NCBI RefSeq assembly: GCF_015840335.1
Contig: NZ_CP060395.1
Location: 2,889,277-2,953,276, forward strand
Reading direction: 5' to 3'
Source: Synechococcus sp. CBW1108
GTDB taxonomy: Bacteria > Cyanobacteriota > Cyanobacteriia > PCC-6307 > Cyanobiaceae
DNA: 64,000 nt
Positions 18,920-27,406 of this stretch are shown in pieces. Under the pieces are notes generated by a model. It searched no databases and was not told the origin of the DNA. It saw nothing but the letters and a program-made list of their open reading frames with translations. How positions within the stretch are numbered: the first letter of the stretch is position 1; the number at the start of each line of letters is the position of its first letter. The translations under genes and the position numbers were made by a program.

Positions 18920-20479
18920 CTATCCCGTTGCCATCGCCTCCTGCAGCCTCTGTTTCTTCAGGTGGCGCCACAGCTTGTTGAGGTTGTGGGTTGTTCCCCA
19001 GAGCATCCATTCCCCATTCACCTTGGCCAGCCCGCGCAGCAGGAAGCGCCGCAGCCCTCGCACTTCTTTGGTTTGACCAAACACCGGCTCCACGATCGTT
19101 TTGCGCTTGGCGTAGATCTCTCGGCCTTCTTTCTTGCGTAGCTTGCGGGCCATCTTGCCTTTGGCATCCAGCCCCTTGGGGATCGGGCCATAGATCGGTG
19201 GTAATGGCTGACCGTGCGGCAGCCTGCCCGTCGCGATGTGGGGGTCGGTGCCTCGCTTTTCGCAGGCAGAAACGTTGTCCTCACTCCAGTAGCCCGCATC
19301 AGCAATGAACGTCCTGGGCACCTGGGTGGTGTTGGCCATGGTGCGCTCCAGCATGGGCACCAGGTGCTCTGGATCCGGCGGTTGGTTGCTGACGCCCATC
19401 GCCACGATCACCTGGTGATCGCCATCGACGGCCGCTTGGCAGTTGTAGCCCTGCAGCAGGTTGCCGTCGCTTTTCATGATGTGGCTGTCTGGATCCGTGT
19501 AGTTCCGCTGCGCAGCGGCTGTGGGGCTGCCATCGGCCCGATGGGCCAGGCCGCGATAAGGCATGGCGTCAGCCGGCTGAGGATCCAATCCTTCCGGCTC
19601 AAGGCCTGCCTCCTGGGCCTTCTCGATCGCTAGCTCCTTGGCGGCCTCTGCTTTCTCCTGCGCCTTGGCTGCTTTGCCAGCCAGCTTCTGCTGTTCGCTG
19701 GCATCCGCTACTGCGGCATCGGCAGCAGCAGCAGCATCCGCCACCGCAGCTTCTGCCTCTGCTGCCTGCTTGGCGCGATCACGGGCAGCGGCGGCCGCTG
19801 CTTCTGCCTCCAACGCTTGTCGGGCATGGCGGATCTTCTTCAGCCGGTCCTCGCGCCGCCGCAGCTCCTTGGGCAGATCACTGCCCAGCTTGCCTTTGCC
19901 GTACTTGCCGTCTTCCTGCGCATCAAGGATCTCGGCCCGGCGCATCAGCTCCTTGATCTCCTTCTCGAGCTGCGCCTCGGCTTTGAGCATCCGCTCGTGG
20001 CTCATCGCTTTGTGTTTGGAGGCATTGGCCTGCACCTTGGTGCCGTCCAGCGCCACATGGCCCAGGCTGACCATGCCGGCCGCCTGACAGAGGCGCAGGA
20101 TCTGAACGAACAGCTCGCTCAGGGCCTCAAGGTTGCGGCGCCGGAACTCACTGATCCGGCTGTGGTCCGGCTGCTGGTTGCCGGTAAGCACCCGGAAGGC
20201 CAGATCCTCGTAGCAGGCCCGCTCAATCTTCCGGGAGGAGACCGTGCCCACGCAGTAGGCGTAAAGCAGCAATAGCGTCATCATCCTGGGGTCGAAACCC
20301 TTCTCGCCACGGGGATCTTTGCTCTGGGCAGGGATCACGATCGCCGACAGATCCAGCTCATCGACCAGATCGAGCAGGAAATACACCTGATGGTCAGCGG
20401 TCAGCCAGTCACTCGGTGAGGCCGGCAGCAAGGAGGTCTGCTCCGGCTGCCAGGGACGAAAGGTCTTGCGCTTCTGCAT
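18920..20479 (-). CDS. IS1182 family transposase
   Basis: A 519-residue DDE transposase beginning KTFRPWQPEQTSLLPASPSDWL, the usual IS1182 N terminus. Catalytic Asp candidates lie in VALDGTKVQANAS and TFIADAGYWSE, and the Glu in KTIVEPVFGQTKEVRG. Between the first two is an unusual Ala/Glu-rich coiled-coil insert (about residues 215-300), a known variable zone of the family. The frame is intact, so the element may be active. I could not identify terminal inverted repeats; the element should span roughly 18.8-20.57 kb. It sits just after the 3' end of the Lhr-type helicase gene. Confidence 0.9.
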   Translation of the reverse strand: MQKRKTFRPWQPEQTSLLPASPSDWLTADHQVYFLLDLVDELDLSAIVIPAQSKDPRGEKGFDPRMMTLLLLYAYCVGTVSSRKIERACYEDLAFRVLTGNQQPDHSRISEFRRRNLEALSELFVQILRLCQAAGMVSLGHVALDGTKVQANASKHKAMSHERMLKAEAQLEKEIKELMRRAEILDAQEDGKYGKGKLGSDLPKELRRREDRLKKIRHARQALEAEAAAAAARDRAKQAAEAEAAVADAAAAADAAVADASEQQKLAGKAAKAQEKAEAAKELAIEKAQEAGLEPEGLDPQPADAMPYRGLAHRADGSPTAAAQRNYTDPDSHIMKSDGNLLQGYNCQAAVDGDHQVIVAMGVSNQPPDPEHLVPMLERTMANTTQVPRTFIADAGYWSEDNVSACEKRGTDPHIATGRLPHGQPLPPIYGPIPKGLDAKGKMARKLRKKEGREIYAKRKTIVEPVFGQTKEVRGLRRFLLRGLAKVNGEWMLWGTTHNLNKLWRHLKKQRLQEAMATG

Positions 20480-20578
20480 GCCCCATTTTATCGCCCAGAT
20501 CCACTGCTGTCACTGGGATCAGGGCAGATTTGGATACGTCTGTGGAGTGTCGCTGGGTGATCTACGCGCAACAGCCTC

Positions 20579-23083
20579 CTAGGAGCCAGGAGGGCCCCCT
20601 TCGGCGCGTTCAGCTTCCTGGCGCAGGCGCTCCAGGCGCTGCAGCAGGGACTCATTGCTCATCCGGTTGTTGAGGCGCTCGGCCAGCAAGGGAAAGGCCA
20701 GGGGCCCAGGCCGGGGGGTACGCTCCAGCTGCAGGGTGCACCGCCGCAGGCGCTGCAGGGCGACGGTGATCCGGGGCAGATCCAGCTGTTCGCTGAGCAC
20801 TTCCGATCTGGCCTGGGCCAAGAGGCGGTTTGAGGGTTCGTGGCGACTGAATACGTCGTAGAGCAGGGCGGCACTGATCTGGAGTTGGCCGCCCGATTTG
20901 GCCTGGCCGGGAAAGCCGTTCAGCACCAAGCCACTGATCTGGGCAATGGCGCGGAAACGCCTCCGGCAGAGTTCTGAAAGATTGATTGCCTGCTCCAGGT
21001 CGTCCTTGAGATCGGCGCCGGCGAGCAGTTCTGCGGCGTGCAGTTCAAACAACTCTTCAAATGGGTAGTTTTTCGGGGCTAGCAGTTCAAAGCCGTAGTC
21101 GTTTACCGACACCGTGATCGTGCTGGCTTGGTGCCGGGCCAGGCGCCAGGCCCAGAGAAAACCCAGCCCTTCGTGCACAAAGCGCCCTTCAAATGGATAG
21201 GCATAGAGGTGGCTGCCCTCGCGGCTGTTGCAAACCTCCACCAGCAATTCATGCTCCCTTGGCAGCCGGGAGAGCTGCACCTGGCGCTGCAGCAGGGGCT
21301 CGAGCGCCACAAGCTCGGGGCTGTCGAGTGTGGCCTGCCCCGCCAGGGCGCGGGCACAACAATCCACCTCGGCGCGCAGGTGGCGGCTGAGCAGGTCGGA
21401 GAGGGCCATCTGGCCGCCTGCCCAGGCGGGCACGGTGTTGCTTTTTTTGGAGCTGGCCTTCACCTGGGCCGTCATTTCCCGCAGGCGCACAAACTCCAAC
21501 TGCCGGCCCGCGAAGAAAAACACATCGCCGGCCTTCAGCCGGCCGATGAAGGCCTCTTCCACATGGCCGAGCACGGCGCCGCGCACAAAGCGCACGGTTA
21601 CGGCCCGGTCGGCGGTGATGGTGCCGATGTGCAGGCGATGCATCCGGGCGATCGCCTTTTCCTTCACCAGCAGGCGGCCGTCTTCACGCTCGAGCTTGCG
21701 GTAGCGCGGATAGGCGCCGAGGCAGTCGCCGCCGTGCTCGAGGAAGCGCAGGCACCATTGCCAGTCGCTATCGCTGAGCTGGCGGTAACTCCAGGCGCTG
21801 CGCACCGCCGCCAGTTCGCTTTCGGCCTGGAAGCCGGGCCCGCAGGCCAGGCTAGTGAGGTGCTGGAGCAGAACGTCGATCGGGGCGTTCGGCTGGCGCC
21901 TTTCCTCCACCAAGCCAGCCGCCAGGCCGCGCCGCAGGGCACTGAGCTCCAGCAATTCGAGGGCATGGGTGGGCATAAACAGCACCTGGGAGGTGCCGCC
22001 GGGGATGTGGGCGCTGCGGCCAGCTCGCTGCAGCAGCCGGGCCACATTTTTAGCTGAGCCGATCTGCACCACCCGCTCCACCGGCTGGAAATCCACGCCT
22101 AGATCGAGGGAGCTGGTGCACACCACCCAACGCAGATCGCCTGCTTTCACCCCGGCTTCGATCGCCTCGCGCTCAGCCCGGTCGATGGCGCTGTGGTGAA
22201 GGGCCAGGGCGCCCTCCATCTCAGGGCAGGCGTAGCGAAGGCACTGGTGCCAGCGCTCGGCCTGGTTGCGGGTGTTGGTGAACAGCAGGGTCGAGACGGC
22301 GGGCTCCAGGGCCGCCACCAGATCCTCATAGCGGCGCAACCCGAGGTGGCCGGCCCAAGGAAAGCCATCGATCGTCTCGGGTAGCAGGCTGCGGATCTCC
22401 GTGGCCCGGGCAATCGGTGCGGTGATCAGGCGGGGTTCGCTGGCGGCGCCAAGGGCGCTGCGGGCCGCCTCGTCGAGATTGCCGATGGTGGCGCTGATCG
22501 CCCAGGTGCGCAGACCGGGCCGCTGGCTGCGCAGCCAGCTCAGGCAGAGCTCGGTTTGGCTGCCCCGCTTGCTGCCCATCAACTCGTGCCACTCATCTAT
22601 CACCACCGCCCGTAGGCCGGCAAAGAGGGCAGGCGCCTTGGGGTTTGCCAGCAGCAGGCTGAGCGATTCCGGCGTGGTGATGAGGATTTCGGGCGGGCTG
22701 CGCAGTTGCTTGCCGCGCTCGTAGCTGGAGGTGTCGCCATTGCGGATACCCACCCGCAGCGGCCAGCCCATCGCCGCGATCGGCTGCTGGATCGCCAGGG
22801 CCAGATCCCTGCTCAGGGCCCGCAGGGGGGTGAGATAGAGCAGCCGCAGGGCGGGGCTGGGCTCGGCCAGGAACTCGGCAATCGGACCCATCACGGCGGC
22901 ATAGGTTTTGCCCGAGCCAGTGGGCACCTGGATCAGGCCGCTCTCGCCGGCCAGGTAGGCCTGCCAGCACTGGCGTTGGAACGGCAGGGGCGTCCAGCCC
23001 TGACGCTCAAACCAGGCTTCGATCGGGGCGAGCAGCGTGCCGGGGAGATCCGATCGCCTGACCTGGCCCACCGGAATCATCAA
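20579..23083 (-). CDS. Ligase-associated DEXH-box (Lhr-Core) DNA helicase
   Basis: An 834-residue superfamily 2 helicase: Q-motif region TPLPFQRQCWQAYLAGESG, Walker A VPTGSGKTYA, motif Ib TPESLSLLL, Walker B VIDEWHELMG, motif III WAISATIG, motif V TSSLDLGVDF and motif VI QRAGRSAHIPGG, then the winged-helix and Lhr-core C-terminal domains. This subtype (about 800-850 residues) is encoded with an ATP-dependent ligase, an MBL exonuclease and PdeM in a conserved DNA-damage locus; the other three members are at 25.8-29.9 kb on the same strand. Here 2.7 kb of low-GC cassette-like DNA separates it from the ligase gene. Confidence 0.92.
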   Translation of the reverse strand: MMIPVGQVRRSDLPGTLLAPIEAWFERQGWTPLPFQRQCWQAYLAGESGLIQVPTGSGKTYAAVMGPIAEFLAEPSPALRLLYLTPLRALSRDLALAIQQPIAAMGWPLRVGIRNGDTSSYERGKQLRSPPEILITTPESLSLLLANPKAPALFAGLRAVVIDEWHELMGSKRGSQTELCLSWLRSQRPGLRTWAISATIGNLDEAARSALGAASEPRLITAPIARATEIRSLLPETIDGFPWAGHLGLRRYEDLVAALEPAVSTLLFTNTRNQAERWHQCLRYACPEMEGALALHHSAIDRAEREAIEAGVKAGDLRWVVCTSSLDLGVDFQPVERVVQIGSAKNVARLLQRAGRSAHIPGGTSQVLFMPTHALELLELSALRRGLAAGLVEERRQPNAPIDVLLQHLTSLACGPGFQAESELAAVRSAWSYRQLSDSDWQWCLRFLEHGGDCLGAYPRYRKLEREDGRLLVKEKAIARMHRLHIGTITADRAVTVRFVRGAVLGHVEEAFIGRLKAGDVFFFAGRQLEFVRLREMTAQVKASSKKSNTVPAWAGGQMALSDLLSRHLRAEVDCCARALAGQATLDSPELVALEPLLQRQVQLSRLPREHELLVEVCNSREGSHLYAYPFEGRFVHEGLGFLWAWRLARHQASTITVSVNDYGFELLAPKNYPFEELFELHAAELLAGADLKDDLEQAINLSELCRRRFRAIAQISGLVLNGFPGQAKSGGQLQISAALLYDVFSRHEPSNRLLAQARSEVLSEQLDLPRITVALQRLRRCTLQLERTPRPGPLAFPLLAERLNNRMSNESLLQRLERLRQEAERAEGGPPGS

Positions 23084-23720
23084 TGCACACGCTAAACCTA
23101 ATCACCGGGGGGTGATGGCGCAGGGAGGGCCGCCCTTGGCGCGGGGGATTGCTTGCCGCTGCGGCTCTTGTGCACCCCATGATGGAGGTGAGTCGCAAGG
23201 TGAGTGACTCGCTGCTGATTGGCGTGGCCTCATAGGGATATGCAGGCACGATGGGCGCATTTGAAGCCAGAAATAGACTGACGTCGATGGAGTGCTGGGC
23301 TAAGCCGCGACATGGGCGTATTCGCTGGACTGAATCCATCATGCGCAGATAAATCAATCAAAGACCCAGCCATTCAACGTTGCGTTAAGTCTGCGAATGA
23401 GTTGGGAATCGAGGGGGTGTATCCGCTCAATGCGTATGCCTTTAGAGCAACTCGCCTCGCGACATGAAAGCAGCAAGCAATCCAGTTGGACCAATAAATG
23501 ATAAGTTGCTCCGGTATTACGGGAGCAACGCGATTGAGATCTTTGCCTGTTGGGCTGCCCACTGCGAACCAAAGCGCTGAGGCTTGGATTGCGAAATGAT
23601 CGGCAAGTTAGTGATGGGCATTGGGACAACAAAGAATGGACGACAGAAGTATCTACTTGCAAATGGATACCAAACGGGATTAGTTCTGGCAGCCGCAAGT
23701 GTGACTTGTCGAAAGCTTGC
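23084..23720. other. Low-GC stretch without a recognisable gene
   Basis: About 640 bases upstream of the helicase gene with lower GC than the neighbours. No frame looks like protein. It contains one 8-bp hairpin (GTTGCTCC paired with GGAGCAAC, 23505-23529). It may be decayed cassette or foreign DNA, and its right part may hold the helicase promoter. Confidence 0.5.
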
Positions 23721-23726
23721 CATCAA

Positions 23727-23797
23727 CAGGCAGGCAAGAACTTGAGGTGCCGAGGCAGCGAGCTGGTGGTGGCCTGTCCACTCGAGGAGCTTGTTTG
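23727..23797 (-). other. Degenerate attC-like half-site
   Basis: This segment is clearly related to the attC-like site at 24756-24848: the arm GGCCTGTCCACTC is identical and the intervening bases are about 70% alike. It lies at the 3' end of the minus-strand DUF4334 gene, where an integron cassette would carry its attC. The second arm diverges after GCAGGC, so the hairpin is no longer complete. Confidence 0.45.
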
Positions 23798-23883
23798 GCT
23801 ATAGAGACTAGAAGGTTGGGCCAAGTATGCATATATCTAGATACAACAAACTCCTCGCTGCTGCCGCGTAGCTGCTGGAGCGA

Positions 23884-24459
23884 TCACGACCGCGAGGCGA
23901 CGTCGCTGCCCTCGCGCCGCAGGATGAAGAAGAAGGGCTGGGATATTCCCCGCGCGTCCATCACCCCTAGCAGGGTGTGCTCATCGAGGCGGCGGAAGAC
24001 ATCGACAATCGGCAGGTGGTCATACAGCATCGCCGCGCTGGCCACGCCACGGTGCTTCACCACCCGCAGGCGGGCCTGCGGGTGGTGGGTGATCCACAGA
24101 GGCAGCGCCAGCCGCTGGAATAGGTTCCCGGCGGCGGCGGTGCCCAACCAGGGCCAGCGCTCTAGCCAGCGAGGATCCGGCAGCAGCGTGGCCCGCAGCG
24201 GCACCACGGCGCCACCGGCGGTGCGAAACAGCAGCGGATCCACGTCATCGGGGCCGCGGAAGGCCTTGCCATACCAGTGAAAGGTCTCCAGCACCCCATC
24301 GAGGGGATGGCCCGTGGCGAAGCTGCCGCCAAGCCAGCGACCCAGCAGCTCGGTGAGCTCCACCGCCGGCAGCCGGTCGAACAGGGCCAGCGCCTCCTCC
24401 GGCCCGGCGGCGGCGGTGGAGGCTGGATGGTCCGCCGGTGCGGTGGTTTGCATGGTCAC
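23884..24459 (-). CDS. GXWXG / DUF4334 domain protein
   Basis: A 191-residue protein with an N-terminal GXWXG domain (ELTELLGRWLGGSFATGHPL, then LETFHWYGKAFRGPDDVDPL) and a C-terminal DUF4334 domain (ARLRVVKHRGVASAAMLYDH, LPIVDVFRR, LLGVMDARG, PFFFILRRE). This two-domain arrangement is standard for the family, which has no established activity. GC content is high, unlike the flanking DNA. An attC-like half-site follows its 3' end and a full attC-like hairpin lies about 300 bases upstream of its start, so it may be an integron-type cassette gene. Confidence 0.85.
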   Translation of the reverse strand: MTMQTTAPADHPASTAAAGPEEALALFDRLPAVELTELLGRWLGGSFATGHPLDGVLETFHWYGKAFRGPDDVDPLLFRTAGGAVVPLRATLLPDPRWLERWPWLGTAAAGNLFQRLALPLWITHHPQARLRVVKHRGVASAAMLYDHLPIVDVFRRLDEHTLLGVMDARGISQPFFFILRREGSDVASRS

Positions 24460-24755
24460 GAGATACGCGGGTTCTCAGGCTGGCATTTCATCGAGAAGAT
24501 CATTTGCGTCGCAGGCTGCTGCTGCATCTGCCCAGCCTGCCCTTGGGTGAATGGAAGGTCTGATTATCAGTACGCCCGGTGCAGCATCTCTTTCAACCTC
24601 ATCTGCCAGACCCCCAACCTCAAGCAGCAGCTTGGGGAGGCGGATGCCATGCGAATTCCCCATTTTTGAAAAGCTTGGCTCGCACTGGAGTTACCTCCTG
24701 CAAGCAGATCTACATTGTGCTCAGGCCATGGGGAGCTATCCATTCACTCCGCGCC
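24460..24755. other. Upstream region of the DUF4334 gene, no gene seen
   Basis: About 300 bases between the DUF4334 start and the attC-like hairpin. Frames on both strands are short and not protein-like. It presumably holds the DUF4334 promoter and may be the 5' part of that cassette. Confidence 0.4.
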
Positions 24756-24848
24756 AGCTAACGCTGCCCTTGAGTGGCAGGCAGGGAATTTGAGGTGGCG
24801 AAGCAAAGTTGCAAGTGGGGGCCTGTCCACTCAAGGGGCCGGTTAGAC
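24756..24848 (-). other. attC-like integron recombination site
   Basis: A 93-base imperfect inverted repeat with integron attC layout. On the minus strand it begins GTCTAAC (fits RYYYAAC) and ends GTTAGCT (one deviation from GTTRRRY). Between them CCCCTTGAGTGGACAGGC faces GCCTGCCACTCAAGGG, pairing perfectly except for one unpaired A, the kind of extrahelical base that sets strand choice in attC hairpins. It overlaps the antitoxin stop codon, the usual attC position at a cassette 3' end. No integrase gene is in the window. Confidence 0.7.
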
Positions 24849-25151
24849 AGCCATCTTCGCCTTGTCAGTAGCAGTCACATGCAGTTCCAAACCCAACGCC
24901 GAGATCACCTTCAATATTGTTGCCAGCTCAGGATTTCCCGAAGGCGATAAAGACTTATACAGACTCTCCCTGCCTAGGCCAGCATCACGTGCAACTTGGC
25001 TCATACCTTTGGCCCTGGCTATATCACCTAAGGCAGCTGCAACCAGCTGAGGATCGCCATCCTGAAGTGCAGCCTCCAAATAAGCTGCGACATCATCAGA
25101 CGTGGTGAGGTGTGCGGCTGGATCCCAGATTGTCGTGGTGGTTTTAGTCAT
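24843..25151 (-). CDS. HigA-like antitoxin (addiction module antidote)
   Basis: A 102-residue protein. A flexible N-terminal half (TTTTIWDPAAHLTTSDDVAAY, EAALQDGDPQLVAAALGDIA) precedes a Cro/CI-type helix-turn-helix (KGMSQVARDAGLGRESLYKS, LSPSGNPELATILKVISALG). This is the HI1420-type antidote, which neutralises the RelE-fold toxin and represses the operon. It lies 9 bases behind the toxin gene; toxin first, antitoxin second is the normal order for this family. Its stop lies in the attC-like hairpin. Confidence 0.9.
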   Translation of the reverse strand: MTKTTTTIWDPAAHLTTSDDVAAYLEAALQDGDPQLVAAALGDIARAKGMSQVARDAGLGRESLYKSLSPSGNPELATILKVISALGLELHVTATDKAKMAV

Positions 25152-25160
25152 TGGCTTCTC

Positions 25161-25451
25161 CTAGAGATTTCGAGCAAGTTCCTTGGCGAGACGAATGTCC
25201 TGGTCTTGAGAATTCTTATCGCCACCTGAGAGCAGAATGACTACGGTATCTCCTTGTCTTGTCAGATAGATCCGATAACCGGGGCCGTAATAGATCTGCA
25301 GCTCTGATACGCCCTCTCCGACAGAGCGGATATCGCCTGAGTTGCCCAAGGAGAGACGTCTAAGCCGAATATCGATGCGAGCTTTGGCAGTCCGATCACG
25401 CAGGCCAGTGAACCACGCGGCATAGGCAGACGCCTCCCGAATTTCGATCAT
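25161..25451 (-). CDS. HigB-like RelE/ParE superfamily toxin
   Basis: Ninety-six residues with the HI1419-type pattern: an N-terminal ASAYAAWFTGLRDRTAKARI DIRLRRL helix pair, GDIRSVGEGVSELQIYYGPG and YRIYLTRQGDTVVILLSGGDK, and a C-terminal helix. Toxins of this group cleave ribosome-bound mRNA. The start is ATG 25451, only 5 bases after a good -10 element, so the message is probably leaderless. The pair is in a cassette-like setting bounded by an attC-like site. Confidence 0.9.
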   Translation of the reverse strand: MIEIREASAYAAWFTGLRDRTAKARIDIRLRRLSLGNSGDIRSVGEGVSELQIYYGPGYRIYLTRQGDTVVILLSGGDKNSQDQDIRLAKELARNL

Positions 25452-25456
25452 GCCTC

Positions 25457-25485
25457 ATTGTATCCTAAGAGATACGCGCAGGCAA
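25457..25485 (-). promoter_or_regulatory. Promoter and operator of the toxin-antitoxin operon
   Basis: Minus strand: TTGCCT (-35, 25485-25480), 17 bases, TACAAT (-10, 25462-25457). Transcription would begin at or beside the toxin ATG (25451). An inverted repeat GTATC-tcttag-GATAC (25475-25460) overlaps the spacer and -10, a likely binding site for autorepression by the antitoxin complex. Confidence 0.7.
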
Positions 25486-25757
25486 CGGCCGTTTGGTCTG
25501 CCCAACGCTTATTGGGCGGGTCCGTTAACCATTTTTGGGAGTCTGTTTTATCCGCACAACGCCTACTCCTATCCAGGCCCCGGCTCCGTGAGTTTTGTTG
25601 GTCTACAGGTTTAGAGCCGCTCGCTCCTGAATGCTCAGATCTTATAGGGATCCGATGACCACCTGATTCTTGAAGCACACACGTCTTGGTGCGGCAGACG
25701 CCGACCCAATTAGCTTGCATATTGCTATACATATTGCGAGTGCCAAGCCTGCCCCAA
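25486..25757. other. Cassette boundary region upstream of the toxin gene
   Basis: Low-GC, no credible gene. On the minus strand GCGTTGGGC (25508-25500) contains GTTGGGC, an exact match to the GTTRRRY core where a cassette would begin, 49 bases upstream of the toxin start. I did not find a convincing pairing arm, so a full attC is not claimed here. Confidence 0.4.
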
Positions 25758-27401
25758 TTACTGCTCCAGTAACTCCAGCGCGCTGGCCAGGGTGTCCGCC
25801 TCTGCGGCTGGTTTGTCCTGGCGCCATCGGGCGATGCGGGGGAAGCGCACGGCGATGCCGCTCTTGTGGCGGCTGGAGCGCTGCAGCCCCTCAAAGGCCA
25901 GCTCAAATACCTGCAGGGGCTGCACGGCCCGCACCGGCCCGAAGCGCTCAGAGGTGTGGCTGCGGATCCAGCGATCCAGCGCCGTGATCTCGCCATCGTT
26001 GAGGCCGGAGTAGGCCTTGGCGAAACTCACCAACTCGCCCTCCGCATTCCAGAGCCCAAAGGTGTAATCGGTGAACAGGTTTGCGCGGCGGCCACTGCCG
26101 GCCTGGGCGTAGAGCAGCACCGCATCGAGCGTAAATGGATCGCGTTTGTGCTTCCACCAGTGGCCCCGCCTGCGGCCCGCCAGGTAGGGCGAAGCGAGGG
26201 CCTTGAGCATCAGCCCTTCGGCGGCGGCGCTGGCGGCCTGCTGGCGCAGCGGCTCCAGCTGCTCCCAGGCCGTTAGGTGCAGGCGGGGGGAAAGGCGCAG
26301 GAGCCCGGCTGCGGGAGCGGAAGCCGCCTGGGGCAGTGACTGGAGCAGCTCCTCCAGGGCTGAACGGCGCTGGCTCAGGGGTCGTTGGCGCAGGTCGTCG
26401 CCCCCCAGTTCGAGCAAGTCGTAGGCCACAAAGGTCGCCGGACACTCGGCCAGCAGCTTGCGCCCTGGTGCCTTGCGGCCAAGGCGGCGCTGCAGCTGGG
26501 CGAAGGGGGCCGGCTGGTCGGAACCGGCTGGCCACACCAGGATCTCGCCGTCGAGCACGGTGCCGTTTGCCAGGCACCTTGCCGCATCAAGCAATTCGGG
26601 GAAGGCTGCACCTATCAACTCTTCGCCGCGGCTCCACAAATAAAACTCGTTGGCGCGGCGGATCAGCTGGCCGCGGATGCCGTCGAACTTCCACTCCGCT
26701 TGCCAGTCGCTGGCGGGGCCGGCCGGTTGCTGCTCCAGGGGTGAGGCCAAAAAGAAGGGATAGGGCCGGCTGGGCACGGTGGCGGCCTGGTCGGCGGGGG
26801 CCAACAAAGCCCCATAGGCAAAGGGGCTGGGGGTGAACCCACCCATCAGCCGGTGCTGCAGCAGCGCTTGCTCCAGCCCGCTGAACTGGGCCAGGGCCCG
26901 CAGCACCAGCCCCTGTCCCACCCCCACCCGCAGGCCGCCGGTGAGCAACTTGTTGGCCACCAGCAGTTCGGCCGGGCTCAGGCCCCGCCAGAGGTGGCGC
27001 ACCGCATCGGCCTGGGCATCGCCTTCGAGGGCGGCGGCGGCGGGTAGCAGCTGCTCCATCCAGCTGTGCAGCGGAGCGGCGGCGACATCACTCCCCCCTG
27101 GGGCCTCCGCTGCCTCTGGCGCCAGCTGCCGCCAGAGCAGGGCGATGGTTTCGGCCGAATCGCCCACCTGGGCATAGCAGTCGTCGAAGAGCCACTCCGG
27201 CAGGGGGGAGCCCTCCAGGCAGATCTGTCGCAGGCGGCGGCCAGTGATCAGGCGCTTGCCCTGCTTCCCCAGCAGCACATGCAGGGCCCAGGCGGCATCG
27301 GGGGCATCCACCTCGCTGAAGTAAGCAACAAGGGCCTGCACCCTGGCGTTGGAGCCGCTGCTGCCATCCAGTGCTGTGTAGAGGGCGGCAAAACGGCGCA
27401 T
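25758..27401 (-). CDS. ATP-dependent DNA ligase (ligase-associated repair locus)
   Basis: A 547-residue ATP-dependent ligase: N-terminal DNA-binding domain, adenylation domain with the active-site Lys238 in AEWKFDGIRGQ, then GEELIGAAFPEL, LDGEILVW (motif IIIa region), EGLMLKAL (motif IV) and HWWKHKRD (motif V), and an OB-fold domain. The first residues MRRFAALYTALDGSSGSNAR match the subtype encoded with Lhr-type helicase, MBL exonuclease and PdeM. It follows the phytochelatin synthase gene by 5 bases, so those genes are probably cotranscribed. Confidence 0.92.
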   Translation of the reverse strand: MRRFAALYTALDGSSGSNARVQALVAYFSEVDAPDAAWALHVLLGKQGKRLITGRRLRQICLEGSPLPEWLFDDCYAQVGDSAETIALLWRQLAPEAAEAPGGSDVAAAPLHSWMEQLLPAAAALEGDAQADAVRHLWRGLSPAELLVANKLLTGGLRVGVGQGLVLRALAQFSGLEQALLQHRLMGGFTPSPFAYGALLAPADQAATVPSRPYPFFLASPLEQQPAGPASDWQAEWKFDGIRGQLIRRANEFYLWSRGEELIGAAFPELLDAARCLANGTVLDGEILVWPAGSDQPAPFAQLQRRLGRKAPGRKLLAECPATFVAYDLLELGGDDLRQRPLSQRRSALEELLQSLPQAASAPAAGLLRLSPRLHLTAWEQLEPLRQQAASAAAEGLMLKALASPYLAGRRRGHWWKHKRDPFTLDAVLLYAQAGSGRRANLFTDYTFGLWNAEGELVSFAKAYSGLNDGEITALDRWIRSHTSERFGPVRAVQPLQVFELAFEGLQRSSRHKSGIAVRFPRIARWRQDKPAAEADTLASALELLEQ

Positions 27402-27406
27402 GGCTC

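Noticed and set aside
18725-20578. Terminal inverted repeats of the IS1182-type element
   Set aside because: Segments with GGAGTGT near 18792 and 20544 are similar but in direct, not inverted, orientation, so no ends are claimed.
23360-23400. GCGTTAAGT as another attC core near the helicase
   Set aside because: It fits GTTRRRY by itself but no matching RYYYAAC arm or hairpin could be found within 130 bases.
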